A stretch of 64,000 nucleotides of DNA from Gammaproteobacteria bacterium (lineage in GTDB: Bacteria > Pseudomonadota > Gammaproteobacteria > Pseudomonadales > JAUIET01), in the NCBI GenBank assembly GCA_030429735.1, contig JAUIET010000017.1, positions 1-64,000 of the forward strand, written 5' to 3'. Shown here one piece after another: positions 19,375 through 27,870 of this stretch (position 1 is the stretch's first letter; every line of letters begins with the position of its first letter). A program made the position numbers and the translations under genes. Below the pieces are notes generated by a model, which saw only the letters and a list, made by a program, of their open reading frames with translations, did no database searches and had not been told where the DNA came from.

Positions 19375-19938
19375 ATGAGAAAGAACAATGGGTCGTCCAA
19401 GGCAATGTACTGCATTTCGAGAATTGATGATGATGCGCATCGTACGTATGCCTGGCGGGTGAGTATGTGTCGGCGCAATAGGCGCTACGTTAGAAACTTC
19501 AGTGATGGAAAGCTCGGTGGCAAGCAAGCTGCCTTGAAAGCCGCACAGGCTTATCGTGACCAATTGCTGGCCCAACACGCGCCTATTACTCGTGAGGAGT
19601 TTTCACGGGCAAAGCGGCGCAACAATAAATCCGGTATCACAGGTGTGTACACCTATGCCAAGCGATTCACCCGCAAAGACGGATCTGTTCGCGAAACCTG
19701 GTATTGGGAGGCAAACTGGCCAACTGAACGGGGCGAGAGTGCTCATGAGTGTTTCTCTGTCCGGCAATACGGCGAAGAAGTTGCCCGCCAGAAAGCCATA
19801 CAGGCCAGAGAGCGTGGTTTGAGACAGCTGGAAGGTCTGTACTGGGCGTCGGAAAGAGGAGAGAACCACAACAAGGCGTCAAGCATTTGCACTGCACACA
19901 ATATTCACTCGGACGGGGCCAATCATCACGCTGCGTAA
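19375..19938 (+). CDS. AP2-domain-like DNA-binding protein
   Basis: A 187-residue basic protein. Two segments resemble AP2/ERF-type beta-sheet DNA-binding domains: residues 25-62 (AWRVSMCRRNRRYVRNFSDG then a helix AALKAAQAYRDQLL) and residues 82-150 (SGITGVYTY, WYWEANWP, FSVRQYGEEVARQKAIQAR). Bacterial AP2 proteins are often linked to homing endonucleases, but no HNH or other nuclease domain is present, so this could be a stand-alone regulator or a remnant. It stands alone between the glucosylglycerate operon and a flavoprotein gene. Confidence 0.65.
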   Translation: MRKNNGSSKAMYCISRIDDDAHRTYAWRVSMCRRNRRYVRNFSDGKLGGKQAALKAAQAYRDQLLAQHAPITREEFSRAKRRNNKSGITGVYTYAKRFTRKDGSVRETWYWEANWPTERGESAHECFSVRQYGEEVARQKAIQARERGLRQLEGLYWASERGENHNKASSICTAHNIHSDGANHHAA

Positions 19939-20065
19939 AACCGGGTCGGCCAGAAGGTGTTAATTGGTTTCCTTCGCAGCCGAGATCACCTACCTGCTTT
20001 TATCCAAGCATCTGCATTACGGTTGGTAAATGGCGATATTGACCGGAGTCGGTTACTGTTAGCGG

Positions 20066-21514
20066 ATGAAATGTATAGATGAACGTTCGATTGGTACCTG
20101 GCAACAAACAGCTGATTTCGTTGTGGCCGGATTTGGTATGGCGGGTGCGTGTGCCGCACTGAGTGCACGAGAGCGAGGCGGCAGTGTTGTGGTGCTGGAA
20201 CGCGGCAGCGGTGTCAATGGCAGCGCCACACAAGCCGCCGGGCATTTCTATCTGGGTGGGGGTACGCGCCCTCAATTGGCCAATGGGCTGAACGACTCAG
20301 CGGATGAAATGTATAACTACTTGCACGCCCTGACTCCTGAACCGGAAGATCAAAAGATACGGCTGTACTGCGATGACAGTGTGCAACATTTCAATTGGCT
20401 GACTGAGCAAGGTATTCCATTTAATGATGGTTTCTATAAGCGCAAACACGTAGAACAACCTACTGATGAGTGCCTGATCTGGTCTGGTAACGAGAAAGTC
20501 TGGCCTTATTCGGAATTGGCGCAACCCTGTCCGCGCGGGCACAAGGTAGCTGTTGAGGGCAGTGGTGGAGCGCTGGCAATGCAACGCTTACTGGAACAAG
20601 CCCTGCGTGTCGGTGTTGCCATAGAGTTTGACAGTGCCGTAACCGCATTGGTTAAGAATGAGCAGGGACGGGTTGTGGGGGTTTGTTGTCGACGCTTCGG
20701 TGAAGAGACAAGTATGCAAGCCCGCAAGGGCGTGTTACTGGCAACCGGCGGCTATGTAATGAACAAGGAGATGCTGAAGAAATACACACCTGAGGCCTTG
20801 TTTGAGAAGTTCTGGCCGCAAGGTGGCGCCAACGATGACGGCAGTGGCATCGAGCTTGGGCTGTGCGCTGGCGGCGAAGCAATACGAATGGAGCGTTTTT
20901 TCGCAACGTCGCCTATTTACCCTCCCGAACAATTGCTGAAAGCGATTGTGGTGAACAAATATGGCCAACGGTTTGTGAACGAAGATTCCTATCACGCGCG
21001 CTTCGCCAGAGCCTGCTTGGATCAGGATGATGGGATAGCGTATTTGCTGTGCGATAACGCTGTGTTCGCACGCCCGGAATTCCAGATGCAGGAACTGATA
21101 GACGCGTGGGAAACGGTAGCTGAGATGGAAGCCGGCCTGTCATTGCCGGCCGGCAGTTTGCAAAATACTCTGGATAAGTACAATGAGGATGCGGATCGCG
21201 GTCACGATTCGCTTATGCACAAACACCCGGACTGGTTGCAGGCCTTGCGGGAACCACCGTTTGGCGCTCTGCAGTGTTCCCGAGGCGAAGCGACTTATAC
21301 TGGCTTCACTTTGGGCGGTCTGAAAGTCTCTGTGAATGCTGAGGTGTTAAGCCCGTCTGGCCAGGTGATTGGTGGCCTCTATGCAGCCGGTGCATGTGCA
21401 TCAAACATAGCGCAGGACTCCAACGGATATTCGAGCGGCACCTGCCTTGGCGAGGCAAGTTACTTTGGCCGACGCGCAGGCCATCACGCGATCAGCGCAC
21501 AAGCCATGAGCTGA
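20066..21514 (+). CDS. FAD-dependent oxidoreductase (fumarate reductase/ketosteroid dehydrogenase-like)
   Basis: A 482-residue flavoprotein of the FAD_binding_2 family. The dinucleotide motif GFGMAGACAALSAR with downstream VVVLERG is at residues 19-48. GGTRPQ and the C-terminal GGLYAAGACASN...NGYSSGTCLGEASYFGRRAG fit the family of fumarate reductase, 3-ketosteroid-delta-1-dehydrogenase and related enzymes. Substrate is unknown. There is no signal peptide, so it is cytosolic. A lipoprotein gene with a ketoacid-hydratase fold follows after 42 nt, which may hint at a shared catabolic role. Confidence 0.85.
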   Translation: MKCIDERSIGTWQQTADFVVAGFGMAGACAALSARERGGSVVVLERGSGVNGSATQAAGHFYLGGGTRPQLANGLNDSADEMYNYLHALTPEPEDQKIRLYCDDSVQHFNWLTEQGIPFNDGFYKRKHVEQPTDECLIWSGNEKVWPYSELAQPCPRGHKVAVEGSGGALAMQRLLEQALRVGVAIEFDSAVTALVKNEQGRVVGVCCRRFGEETSMQARKGVLLATGGYVMNKEMLKKYTPEALFEKFWPQGGANDDGSGIELGLCAGGEAIRMERFFATSPIYPPEQLLKAIVVNKYGQRFVNEDSYHARFARACLDQDDGIAYLLCDNAVFARPEFQMQELIDAWETVAEMEAGLSLPAGSLQNTLDKYNEDADRGHDSLMHKHPDWLQALREPPFGALQCSRGEATYTGFTLGGLKVSVNAEVLSPSGQVIGGLYAAGACASNIAQDSNGYSSGTCLGEASYFGRRAGHHAISAQAMS

Positions 21515-21556
21515 TGATCAACACCAAGCGAACCTCCACGAATGAAATAAATCACA

Positions 21557-22495
21557 ATGTTTGACCGGGTCAGAAAGCAACTGTCTGCCTGCCTGATGGT
21601 GTGTGCGTTGGCCGCCTGCGCACCACAAACTCCGGCACTGGCACCTGCACCAGCTGACAGTTTCGCACAAGCCATGCTGAGCTACCGGCAACATGTGGGC
21701 AGTGAGCGGCACTGGGCCCGCGTACTAGAGGCACTTGGTGTACCCCAAACCATGGCGCAGGGCTACCTGCTGCAGCAAAGCTATGTTGACCTCAGGTCTG
21801 TCAGAGAGTCTCGTGCAGGCTATAAAATTGCACTGGGTAATCAAGCCAGCCAGGCTCTGTTGGGTGCTTCAGAGCCAATCACGGGCATTCTGTTTGCCAA
21901 TGATCTTCTGCCGTCAGGTTCACGGATCAGCGTGCGCGGTGGGGTTCGCTTGGCTGTTGAGGCTGATTTATTGGCAACAATAGGGTCTGCCGATGTTAAT
22001 CAGGCACGCACTATCGACGATGTTGCCAAGCATATTGAGAATCTCCACGCCTATATAGAATTGCCCGATTTACCATTTCCATTCGAGCGCACCATGGCAT
22101 CGCGATTTACTGCAACCAATGCCGGCGCCCACCTTGGTATTGTCGGGAGTACGGTCAAAGCCTCAAGTAGCCCGGAATTTGTCGATCAGCTTGGCGCCAT
22201 GCAAGTAATACTAAGCACAGGCGCGACAGGCGATGCACCGCACGTCCTTGCCAGGGCCTTTGGCCGCGATCTGATGGCTCACCCCTACAACGCTGTTTTG
22301 TTTTTGCTGCGCAAGTTGCAGGAGCGCGGGCAGGCGCTACAAGCGGGCGACGTTATTAGCTTGGGTGCCTACAGCAAACCACTGCCGGTAAATGGCCTGC
22401 TGACTGGCGAGACACTTTCTGTAAGCGTTAGCTACCTGGGTTTGGTTGATCATAAAACCGGCAATACGGCCTCGGCGACCGTCTATTTCTACTGA
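21557..22495 (+). CDS. Lipoprotein with 2-keto-4-pentenoate hydratase / FAH-like domain
   Basis: A 312-residue protein. The body from about residue 60 resembles MhpD-type 2-keto-4-pentenoate hydratases: GYKIALGNQASQALLG, then EPITGILFANDLLPSGSRI, and later the strand/loop RGGVRLAVEADLL; the C-terminus GDVISLGAYSKPLPV also fits. These enzymes hydrate or decarboxylate dienol acids and are normally cytosolic. Here the N-terminus is a signal sequence with a lipobox (ALAAC, Cys 21), followed by a Pro/Ala linker, which places it at the envelope. This location is unusual. Confidence 0.75.
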   Translation: MFDRVRKQLSACLMVCALAACAPQTPALAPAPADSFAQAMLSYRQHVGSERHWARVLEALGVPQTMAQGYLLQQSYVDLRSVRESRAGYKIALGNQASQALLGASEPITGILFANDLLPSGSRISVRGGVRLAVEADLLATIGSADVNQARTIDDVAKHIENLHAYIELPDLPFPFERTMASRFTATNAGAHLGIVGSTVKASSSPEFVDQLGAMQVILSTGATGDAPHVLARAFGRDLMAHPYNAVLFLLRKLQERGQALQAGDVISLGAYSKPLPVNGLLTGETLSVSVSYLGLVDHKTGNTASATVYFY

Positions 22496-22635
22496 AACCC
22501 CGACCAGCGGTGGCAAAACCGCCGATCTGATCCATACTTTGGTCATAACTCTAAAGGAAGACCAATGGCATTCAGGACGACTGCGCACCGCGAGAAGCGG
22601 TATCGGGCAGACAGGGTGCGGGCACTGTAAACACA

Positions 22636-25065
22636 ATGCTAAACAGAAGCATTACATTAGTCGGACTCAGCGGCGCGATTTCCAGCATTCCTTGCGTTGC
22701 TTTAGGCCTGGGACCTGTCCAACAGCAATCGGCTATTGACGAGCCACTTGCTGCGATCGTTAAGGTGTTGGATAGCGCAGACCTGAATATAGACTCACTT
22801 TCGGTGGTATCTGCCAGCAGCGCTGAGTTCGAATTGCGTGGTCTGAGTGCGCAGAACTTTGTAGAGGATCTAAAAACGGAATTGGTTCGCACAGAGGGCA
22901 AGGCGCCGTTTGTACGGCTAAGCAGCACTGAGCCTATAACAGCGGCAATCATTAATTTTGCGCTGAAGGCTGAATGGGAAGAAGGCAGCTTGATTCAGCA
23001 ATACACGCTGCTGATGAAGGACCCGCCTGCAGAAGGCGGAGAAAATTTTATAGACGATGACGCACTGAGTGCGTTGAGCGACCTTGAGATGTTGGAGTCA
23101 GAGGCTATGAGCACGCAACAAGAAGATAATAACAACACTGTGTGGAATTTAGACAACGATGTAGAGCGCCGAACTGAATGGAAGGTGAGCGATGAACGCA
23201 GCTTGCAGGAAATAGCGGTGCACATACGACCTTCCAATACTGTTAGTATCGAGCAAATGGTAATTGCGCTGATCAAGAAAAACACCGAGTTAGTGCAGCA
23301 AAGACAGTCACTCGCTCTGGATGCAGGTGATATGGTGAAATTGCCAAGCAACGAAGAAATAGCGGCGGTAAACAAGCTGAGTGCAGGACAGGAATTGGCC
23401 GAATTGCAGGAACGATTACAAGGCGATCAATCGACAGAAGCCCATTTCCCATCCGACGCTGCCAATGAACCAACGAGTACCACTTCTAACAATTTGTCAG
23501 CGCAACAATCCGGCGTGCTTAGCCTGGGTAGTGTTGAAATCTCACACCCCGGCGCAAAGCCAATGCAAGGAACGGCCGACAGAACAAAAAGTACCGATCT
23601 TGCCCGCCGGCTTGAGAATGTGATTGCGCGCCTTGGGGATGCCAATCAAGTAATAAACAGCCATATACGCGAAATAAATGATCTCAATGTTTTAGTTGAA
23701 GACCTGAAACACACTATCGACTTAAAAAACGCTGAACTGGCTGCTTTGCAGGCGCGCGTTCTGGGTGCTATGCAGGCGCAAGACAGTGTTGAGCACAGTG
23801 CGCAAGTAGCGAGTTCGCGCGGAGCAGGCACGCTGCCAACACAGGCTATGAACGACGAACTGAGCACGCCAGAAAACGTCGAACAGGCAGGTCTCAGCAG
23901 TGCGGCTGAGCCTACCACGAATCACTCTGTATTCGCCGGGTTTCTGGCCATTATGGCCGCGTTATTCAGCACGATCACGTTTGCTCGTCTGAGAGCGCGA
24001 CGCGCTCAGCTCAGTGAATCCAACGTGGCAGATGCTGAGAAGGTGGAAGCAGAAGCCCGGCAATCAACCAAACCAACGTCACAGAGTGATGCAAGTTTGT
24101 GTTTTGATGACGACGAATTACAAAAGCACTTTGATGAGCAGAAAGGTTCAGTGATCGGTGAAGCAGAAGTGCTGACCGCCTTTGGACGACACGAGCAAGC
24201 CATCGGCCATTTGAAAAGAGCGCTGGAGAAAGACCCTCAATCCAGTGAATTGATGGGGGCCTTGCGAGAAACATTTATTCTTTCAGGAAATTATGAACAG
24301 GCGGCGGAGCTGTTCCCTGATCTTGAATCCGCAAATGACAACGCGCTCATTGATTCAGACTATGTAAAACAGACGCTGGTAATAGACGATCTCGAAGAAC
24401 CGTTCGATGAATCAAAACCACCAGTTTGGCAACCACCTGCCGCCGCATCGGACAAATCAGCTACTGCCGATAACACCGTTCAGAGCGGTGCTGACACAGA
24501 GGTTGCACACAATCAAAATGACGGTGTACCAGTTGGCGAAAGCGAGCAGGAAAAACAGCAAACATCTGCGGATAAAGCGGCCGCCCGAAAGCGGAGTCGA
24601 CGTGCCAGGAAAGCAAAGGTCGCCAAGCGCAGGAAATCGAATAAAGTGGTCAGCAGTAAGGAAACAGACAAGCCAGCCAAGCGTATTGCGAAGACAGCAC
24701 ATTCGAAGGTCCCTGAAAACGCACGTGGCTCGAGCACCACTGCTGTTGAATCCCGCACAAACGCAGCAGGGTCAGCAGCGAGTACATCTGAACATAAGAA
24801 CACGGCCAAAGCGAAGCCCGCGTTGGCAGCGCCAGAATTGACGCAAGATAATCAATCATCCGAGCAGCTTAAGGACAATACTGATATGTTTACGGACGAC
24901 AGCGACTTTTTCACTGAAGTAGAAGCAACGCCATTCGAGTTAGTTCAAGCGTATATTGAACTGGACGATCGCGAAGGTGCTCGCCGCATGCTTGAGGACA
25001 TTCTGGGTGATGGCAAACCCAATGAGCGCGCCCGCGCGAAAGAATTGCTGGAAGAAATCGCTTAA
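22636..25065 (+). CDS. fimV: FimV-like pole/motility protein
   Basis: An 809-residue single-pass membrane protein. Family features in order: signal segment and the FimV N-terminal domain (ALGLGPVQQQSAIDEPL, about residues 20-130), a LysM-like peptidoglycan-binding part (SLQEIAVHIRPSNTVSIEQM, about 195-235), a coiled coil (about 319-376), one transmembrane helix (about 430-450), a cytosolic TPR-like stretch (about 508-560), a basic linker rich in Lys/Arg (about 650-690) and the FimV C-terminal helix bundle (FELVQAYIELDDREGARRML). FimV proteins organise cell poles and support type IV pili, T2SS and chemosensory arrays. No clear Shine-Dalgarno precedes ATG 22636. Confidence 0.88.
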   Translation: MLNRSITLVGLSGAISSIPCVALGLGPVQQQSAIDEPLAAIVKVLDSADLNIDSLSVVSASSAEFELRGLSAQNFVEDLKTELVRTEGKAPFVRLSSTEPITAAIINFALKAEWEEGSLIQQYTLLMKDPPAEGGENFIDDDALSALSDLEMLESEAMSTQQEDNNNTVWNLDNDVERRTEWKVSDERSLQEIAVHIRPSNTVSIEQMVIALIKKNTELVQQRQSLALDAGDMVKLPSNEEIAAVNKLSAGQELAELQERLQGDQSTEAHFPSDAANEPTSTTSNNLSAQQSGVLSLGSVEISHPGAKPMQGTADRTKSTDLARRLENVIARLGDANQVINSHIREINDLNVLVEDLKHTIDLKNAELAALQARVLGAMQAQDSVEHSAQVASSRGAGTLPTQAMNDELSTPENVEQAGLSSAAEPTTNHSVFAGFLAIMAALFSTITFARLRARRAQLSESNVADAEKVEAEARQSTKPTSQSDASLCFDDDELQKHFDEQKGSVIGEAEVLTAFGRHEQAIGHLKRALEKDPQSSELMGALRETFILSGNYEQAAELFPDLESANDNALIDSDYVKQTLVIDDLEEPFDESKPPVWQPPAAASDKSATADNTVQSGADTEVAHNQNDGVPVGESEQEKQQTSADKAAARKRSRRARKAKVAKRRKSNKVVSSKETDKPAKRIAKTAHSKVPENARGSSTTAVESRTNAAGSAASTSEHKNTAKAKPALAAPELTQDNQSSEQLKDNTDMFTDDSDFFTEVEATPFELVQAYIELDDREGARRMLEDILGDGKPNERARAKELLEEIA

Positions 25066-25073
25066 GGCGTTCG

Positions 25074-26063
25074 CTACACGAGCTCTAGTTCGCGCAATGC
25101 AGGCAACACATCGCTGGCAAACAAGGTCAAGCTTTGCCATGCCGCAGTCGGTGATATGCCGCCACACATTGGGTGCGTAAGCAAGTGACAGTTCGGGTGC
25201 TCCTTGCAAAACTCTATTAGAGAGTCTGGGGTAAACAATCGGTACATGGGGCTGTCACGCAGTTCGTCAATAGTGTTGTAATGCCGGTATGGCGTAAACA
25301 CATTCGCAGATTTCGCCCAGGCAGCATAAGTGTTGGTTTCGTGTTGTAAGTGTGGCGCAATTTGGGCCCAGTATTCGTCAACGTCGTTGGCGACAAAAAA
25401 TACAGAGGAGGGCGCTTCTGGCATCGGGCCCGGGTCGGGTTTACCCAGTTTCGCCAGCTCTTCGCGATACATTTCAAAAATCTCTGGGCCAGACGGAATA
25501 AAAAAATCAGCGTCTCGGGCTGCTCTGCGGGCGGCCGGTCGACTGCTACCGCCCATGAATAGCATGGGCCTTGGCGCAGAATGTGGCGTAGGCGTGACGC
25601 GCACGCTTCGGCCCTTGTAGTCAAAACGTTCACCGCTCCAGGCTTTACTGAGCAAGGGCACAATATCGTCCATATACGCTTTGCGATCACCGATGTCCTT
25701 GCCTAACTGATTGAATTCTTCAGCGCGATAGCCGGCGCTGATGATAGGGATCAGCCTGCCAGCGCTGATGATATCCAATACGCTCAAGTCTTCCGCCAGT
25801 TTAATGGGGTCGTGAAGTGGTGCGATGAGCGCCGAAATCATGATCATCAGCGACTCTGTCCTGGCCGCTACAGCACTGGCCAGCAGCAGCGGTGATGGGC
25901 AGTAATTGTCTTCGGCGCCGTGGTGTTCGGACAAATGCACCGAACCAAATCCATTCTGCTCAGCCCAGGCGCACTGTTCAATCGCGGCCCGATAGCGCTC
26001 AGCCTTGTCTTCAGTAGCGAAGGCCGGCTGGCGCATGTCGTATCTGAGAGCGAAATCAACCAT
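25074..26063 (-). CDS. LLM-class flavin-dependent oxidoreductase
   Basis: A 329-residue luciferase-like monooxygenase/F420- or FMN-dependent oxidoreductase. The TIM-barrel hallmarks are seen: VHLSEHHGAEDNYCPSPLLL near residue 43, MISALIAPLHDPIKLAEDLSVLD near residue 76, GRLIPIISAGYRAEEF, and PRPMLFMGGSSRPAARRAAR around 165-185. The family oxidises varied substrates with reduced flavin; the substrate here is unknown. It converges on fimV with 8 nt between the stops. Confidence 0.87.
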   Translation of the reverse strand: MVDFALRYDMRQPAFATEDKAERYRAAIEQCAWAEQNGFGSVHLSEHHGAEDNYCPSPLLLASAVAARTESLMIMISALIAPLHDPIKLAEDLSVLDIISAGRLIPIISAGYRAEEFNQLGKDIGDRKAYMDDIVPLLSKAWSGERFDYKGRSVRVTPTPHSAPRPMLFMGGSSRPAARRAARDADFFIPSGPEIFEMYREELAKLGKPDPGPMPEAPSSVFFVANDVDEYWAQIAPHLQHETNTYAAWAKSANVFTPYRHYNTIDELRDSPMYRLFTPDSLIEFCKEHPNCHLLTHPMCGGISPTAAWQSLTLFASDVLPALRELELV

Positions 26064-26187
26064 ATTTGAACGTGGGTCGGACGTGGTTCAGCTAAAGTGT
26101 AACAGATGATTACATTTTGTTCGCTATTGCACGCTGCCCAGTACCCTATACACTTAGAGTATTAGGACACTTGGCTTGGAGACTTCC

Positions 26188-27813
26188 TTGATCACTTCTT
26201 TTTTCGACAGCACGCAGAGACGTCTCGATCAATTGGACGCGGCGATGGCGGAGGCCAATGACTATGAGCAATGGCATGAACTCGCACTGGAACATGATCG
26301 GCTGAGTGGTGCAGAAGATTGGCGTCATAACGACAAATCCTCTTTGTACGATTACCGTAACCTCAGTATACGTTTAGCCAATCTTCGCCAACTGCACAAG
26401 AACAATGACGATCATGGATTGTTGTTCGCTCTGAATGAAGGTATTCATGGCAACATGGCCGGCATGGGTGGCGCAAAACTGCACACCAAAGCCAAGTGCG
26501 GCACTAAATTTCTTATCGAAAATTACGTCAATAAGATTGAGGAGTCTCTCGATCGTTTGGCTCCAATCGATTTCCCGGCCATCCCGCTGCTGGAACGTAT
26601 CGAGTTTTTTGAACGCGCCAGTCACTGTTATGGGCGATCCGCCCTGATGCTCAGTGGTGGAGGCACGCTGGGGTATTTCCATCTTGGTGTGGTCAAAACA
26701 CTGATCGAGCAGGGCATGCTGCCCGCTGTTATCTCTGGTGCCAGTGCCGGTTCGTTTGTTTGTGCGGTGGTTGGTACGCGCACTGATGAAGAATATTTGC
26801 AATTGTTCGAAGACGATATGGTGCAGCTGGCGCTGAGCGAGAACAATGAAGAACTTAATCTGGGCTTTGGCAAACTGAAAGAACTGGATATGGAAGTGGT
26901 CAAAGACGGTATGGCCAGATTGATACCCGACATGACCTTTGAAGAGGCCTATAAAAAGACCGGGCGCAGCATCAATATTTCCATTTCACCTGCCGAGCCC
27001 AGGCAAACGTCGCGCTTACTGAATCATATCGCGTCTCCCAATGTGCTGATTCGATCTGCGGTGCTGGCAAGTACAGCATTACCAGGGGTCTTTCCACCCG
27101 CGAGATTGGAAGCCAGAAACGCGAAAGGCCAGACGCAAGCGTACTTGCCCTCCAGGCGTTGGATTGATGGCTCCTTTTCGCAAGACCTGCCTGCCAAGCG
27201 ATTGGCGAGAATGTACGGGGTGAATCACTTTATTGTCAGCCAGGTGATGCCGGTGCTCGGCAATGAAAAGAAACGCAAGCCATTCATTAGTCAGTTGATT
27301 TCTGACACCACGGTTGCTGCATCCAAGCAGTTTGTTCGTGGCTCGCTGGAGTTTCTGCAAAAGCAAGCCCGGCTTGGCCCAAATACAGCCACTGCACTGA
27401 ATGCGATGAATGCATTGCTGGACCAAAGTTACAGCGGAGATATCAACATATTTCCGAATTTTGGGATTCTGAGCCTGAGCAAAATTTTGAAGAAACTGAC
27501 CCCGGAAGAGACTGCAGAAATTATCAAAGCCGGAGAACGAGCTACCTGGCCCAAGGTCGCTACTATTCGAACCACAACTCGAATAGGTCGTACATTGGAC
27601 AACATAATGGATGCTTACGAACTTGAGCATGTGCATTGGCTCAGAACCGGTTCGGACGCGTCAAAAAAGTCAACGTCGCGCTCGACTACCGGGAAGAAAT
27701 CGGGTAGCCGAAAAACGAAAAAGCCCTCGACTGCCAAGACCAGACGTGGCCGTAATGCGCGAGCCGTAGCTGCTAATGACAGCAGCAAGCGCACGCGCGT
27801 CAAGCGCGCCTGA
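26188..27813 (+). CDS. Patatin-like phospholipase with DUF3336 domain
   Basis: A lipid acyl hydrolase of about 541 residues. The N-terminal DUF3336 region (about 15-140) includes DYEQWHELALEHDRL. The patatin domain has the oxyanion loop GGGTLGYFH, the nucleophile Ser in GASAGS and the catalytic Asp in WIDGSFSQDLP. This pairing is found in Tgl3/SDP1-type lipases and bacterial relatives. The last 60 residues are a Lys/Arg/Ser-rich tail outside the enzyme fold. I prefer TTG 26188, which has GGAGA at 6 nt spacing; TTG 26176 lies inside that ribosome site. No ATG fits. Confidence 0.87.
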   Translation: MITSFFDSTQRRLDQLDAAMAEANDYEQWHELALEHDRLSGAEDWRHNDKSSLYDYRNLSIRLANLRQLHKNNDDHGLLFALNEGIHGNMAGMGGAKLHTKAKCGTKFLIENYVNKIEESLDRLAPIDFPAIPLLERIEFFERASHCYGRSALMLSGGGTLGYFHLGVVKTLIEQGMLPAVISGASAGSFVCAVVGTRTDEEYLQLFEDDMVQLALSENNEELNLGFGKLKELDMEVVKDGMARLIPDMTFEEAYKKTGRSINISISPAEPRQTSRLLNHIASPNVLIRSAVLASTALPGVFPPARLEARNAKGQTQAYLPSRRWIDGSFSQDLPAKRLARMYGVNHFIVSQVMPVLGNEKKRKPFISQLISDTTVAASKQFVRGSLEFLQKQARLGPNTATALNAMNALLDQSYSGDINIFPNFGILSLSKILKKLTPEETAEIIKAGERATWPKVATIRTTTRIGRTLDNIMDAYELEHVHWLRTGSDASKKSTSRSTTGKKSGSRKTKKPSTAKTRRGRNARAVAANDSSKRTRVKRA

Positions 27814-27870
27814 TAAAAAACGTTTTTAGTCTTGCCGTTGGGCGCAGACTGATTACCCAAGCTATCTAAC

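Noticed and set aside
27816-27827. AAAAACGTTTTT palindrome after the patatin gene as a terminator
   Set aside because: The stem is almost all A-T with no loop and would be unstable; I do not call it.
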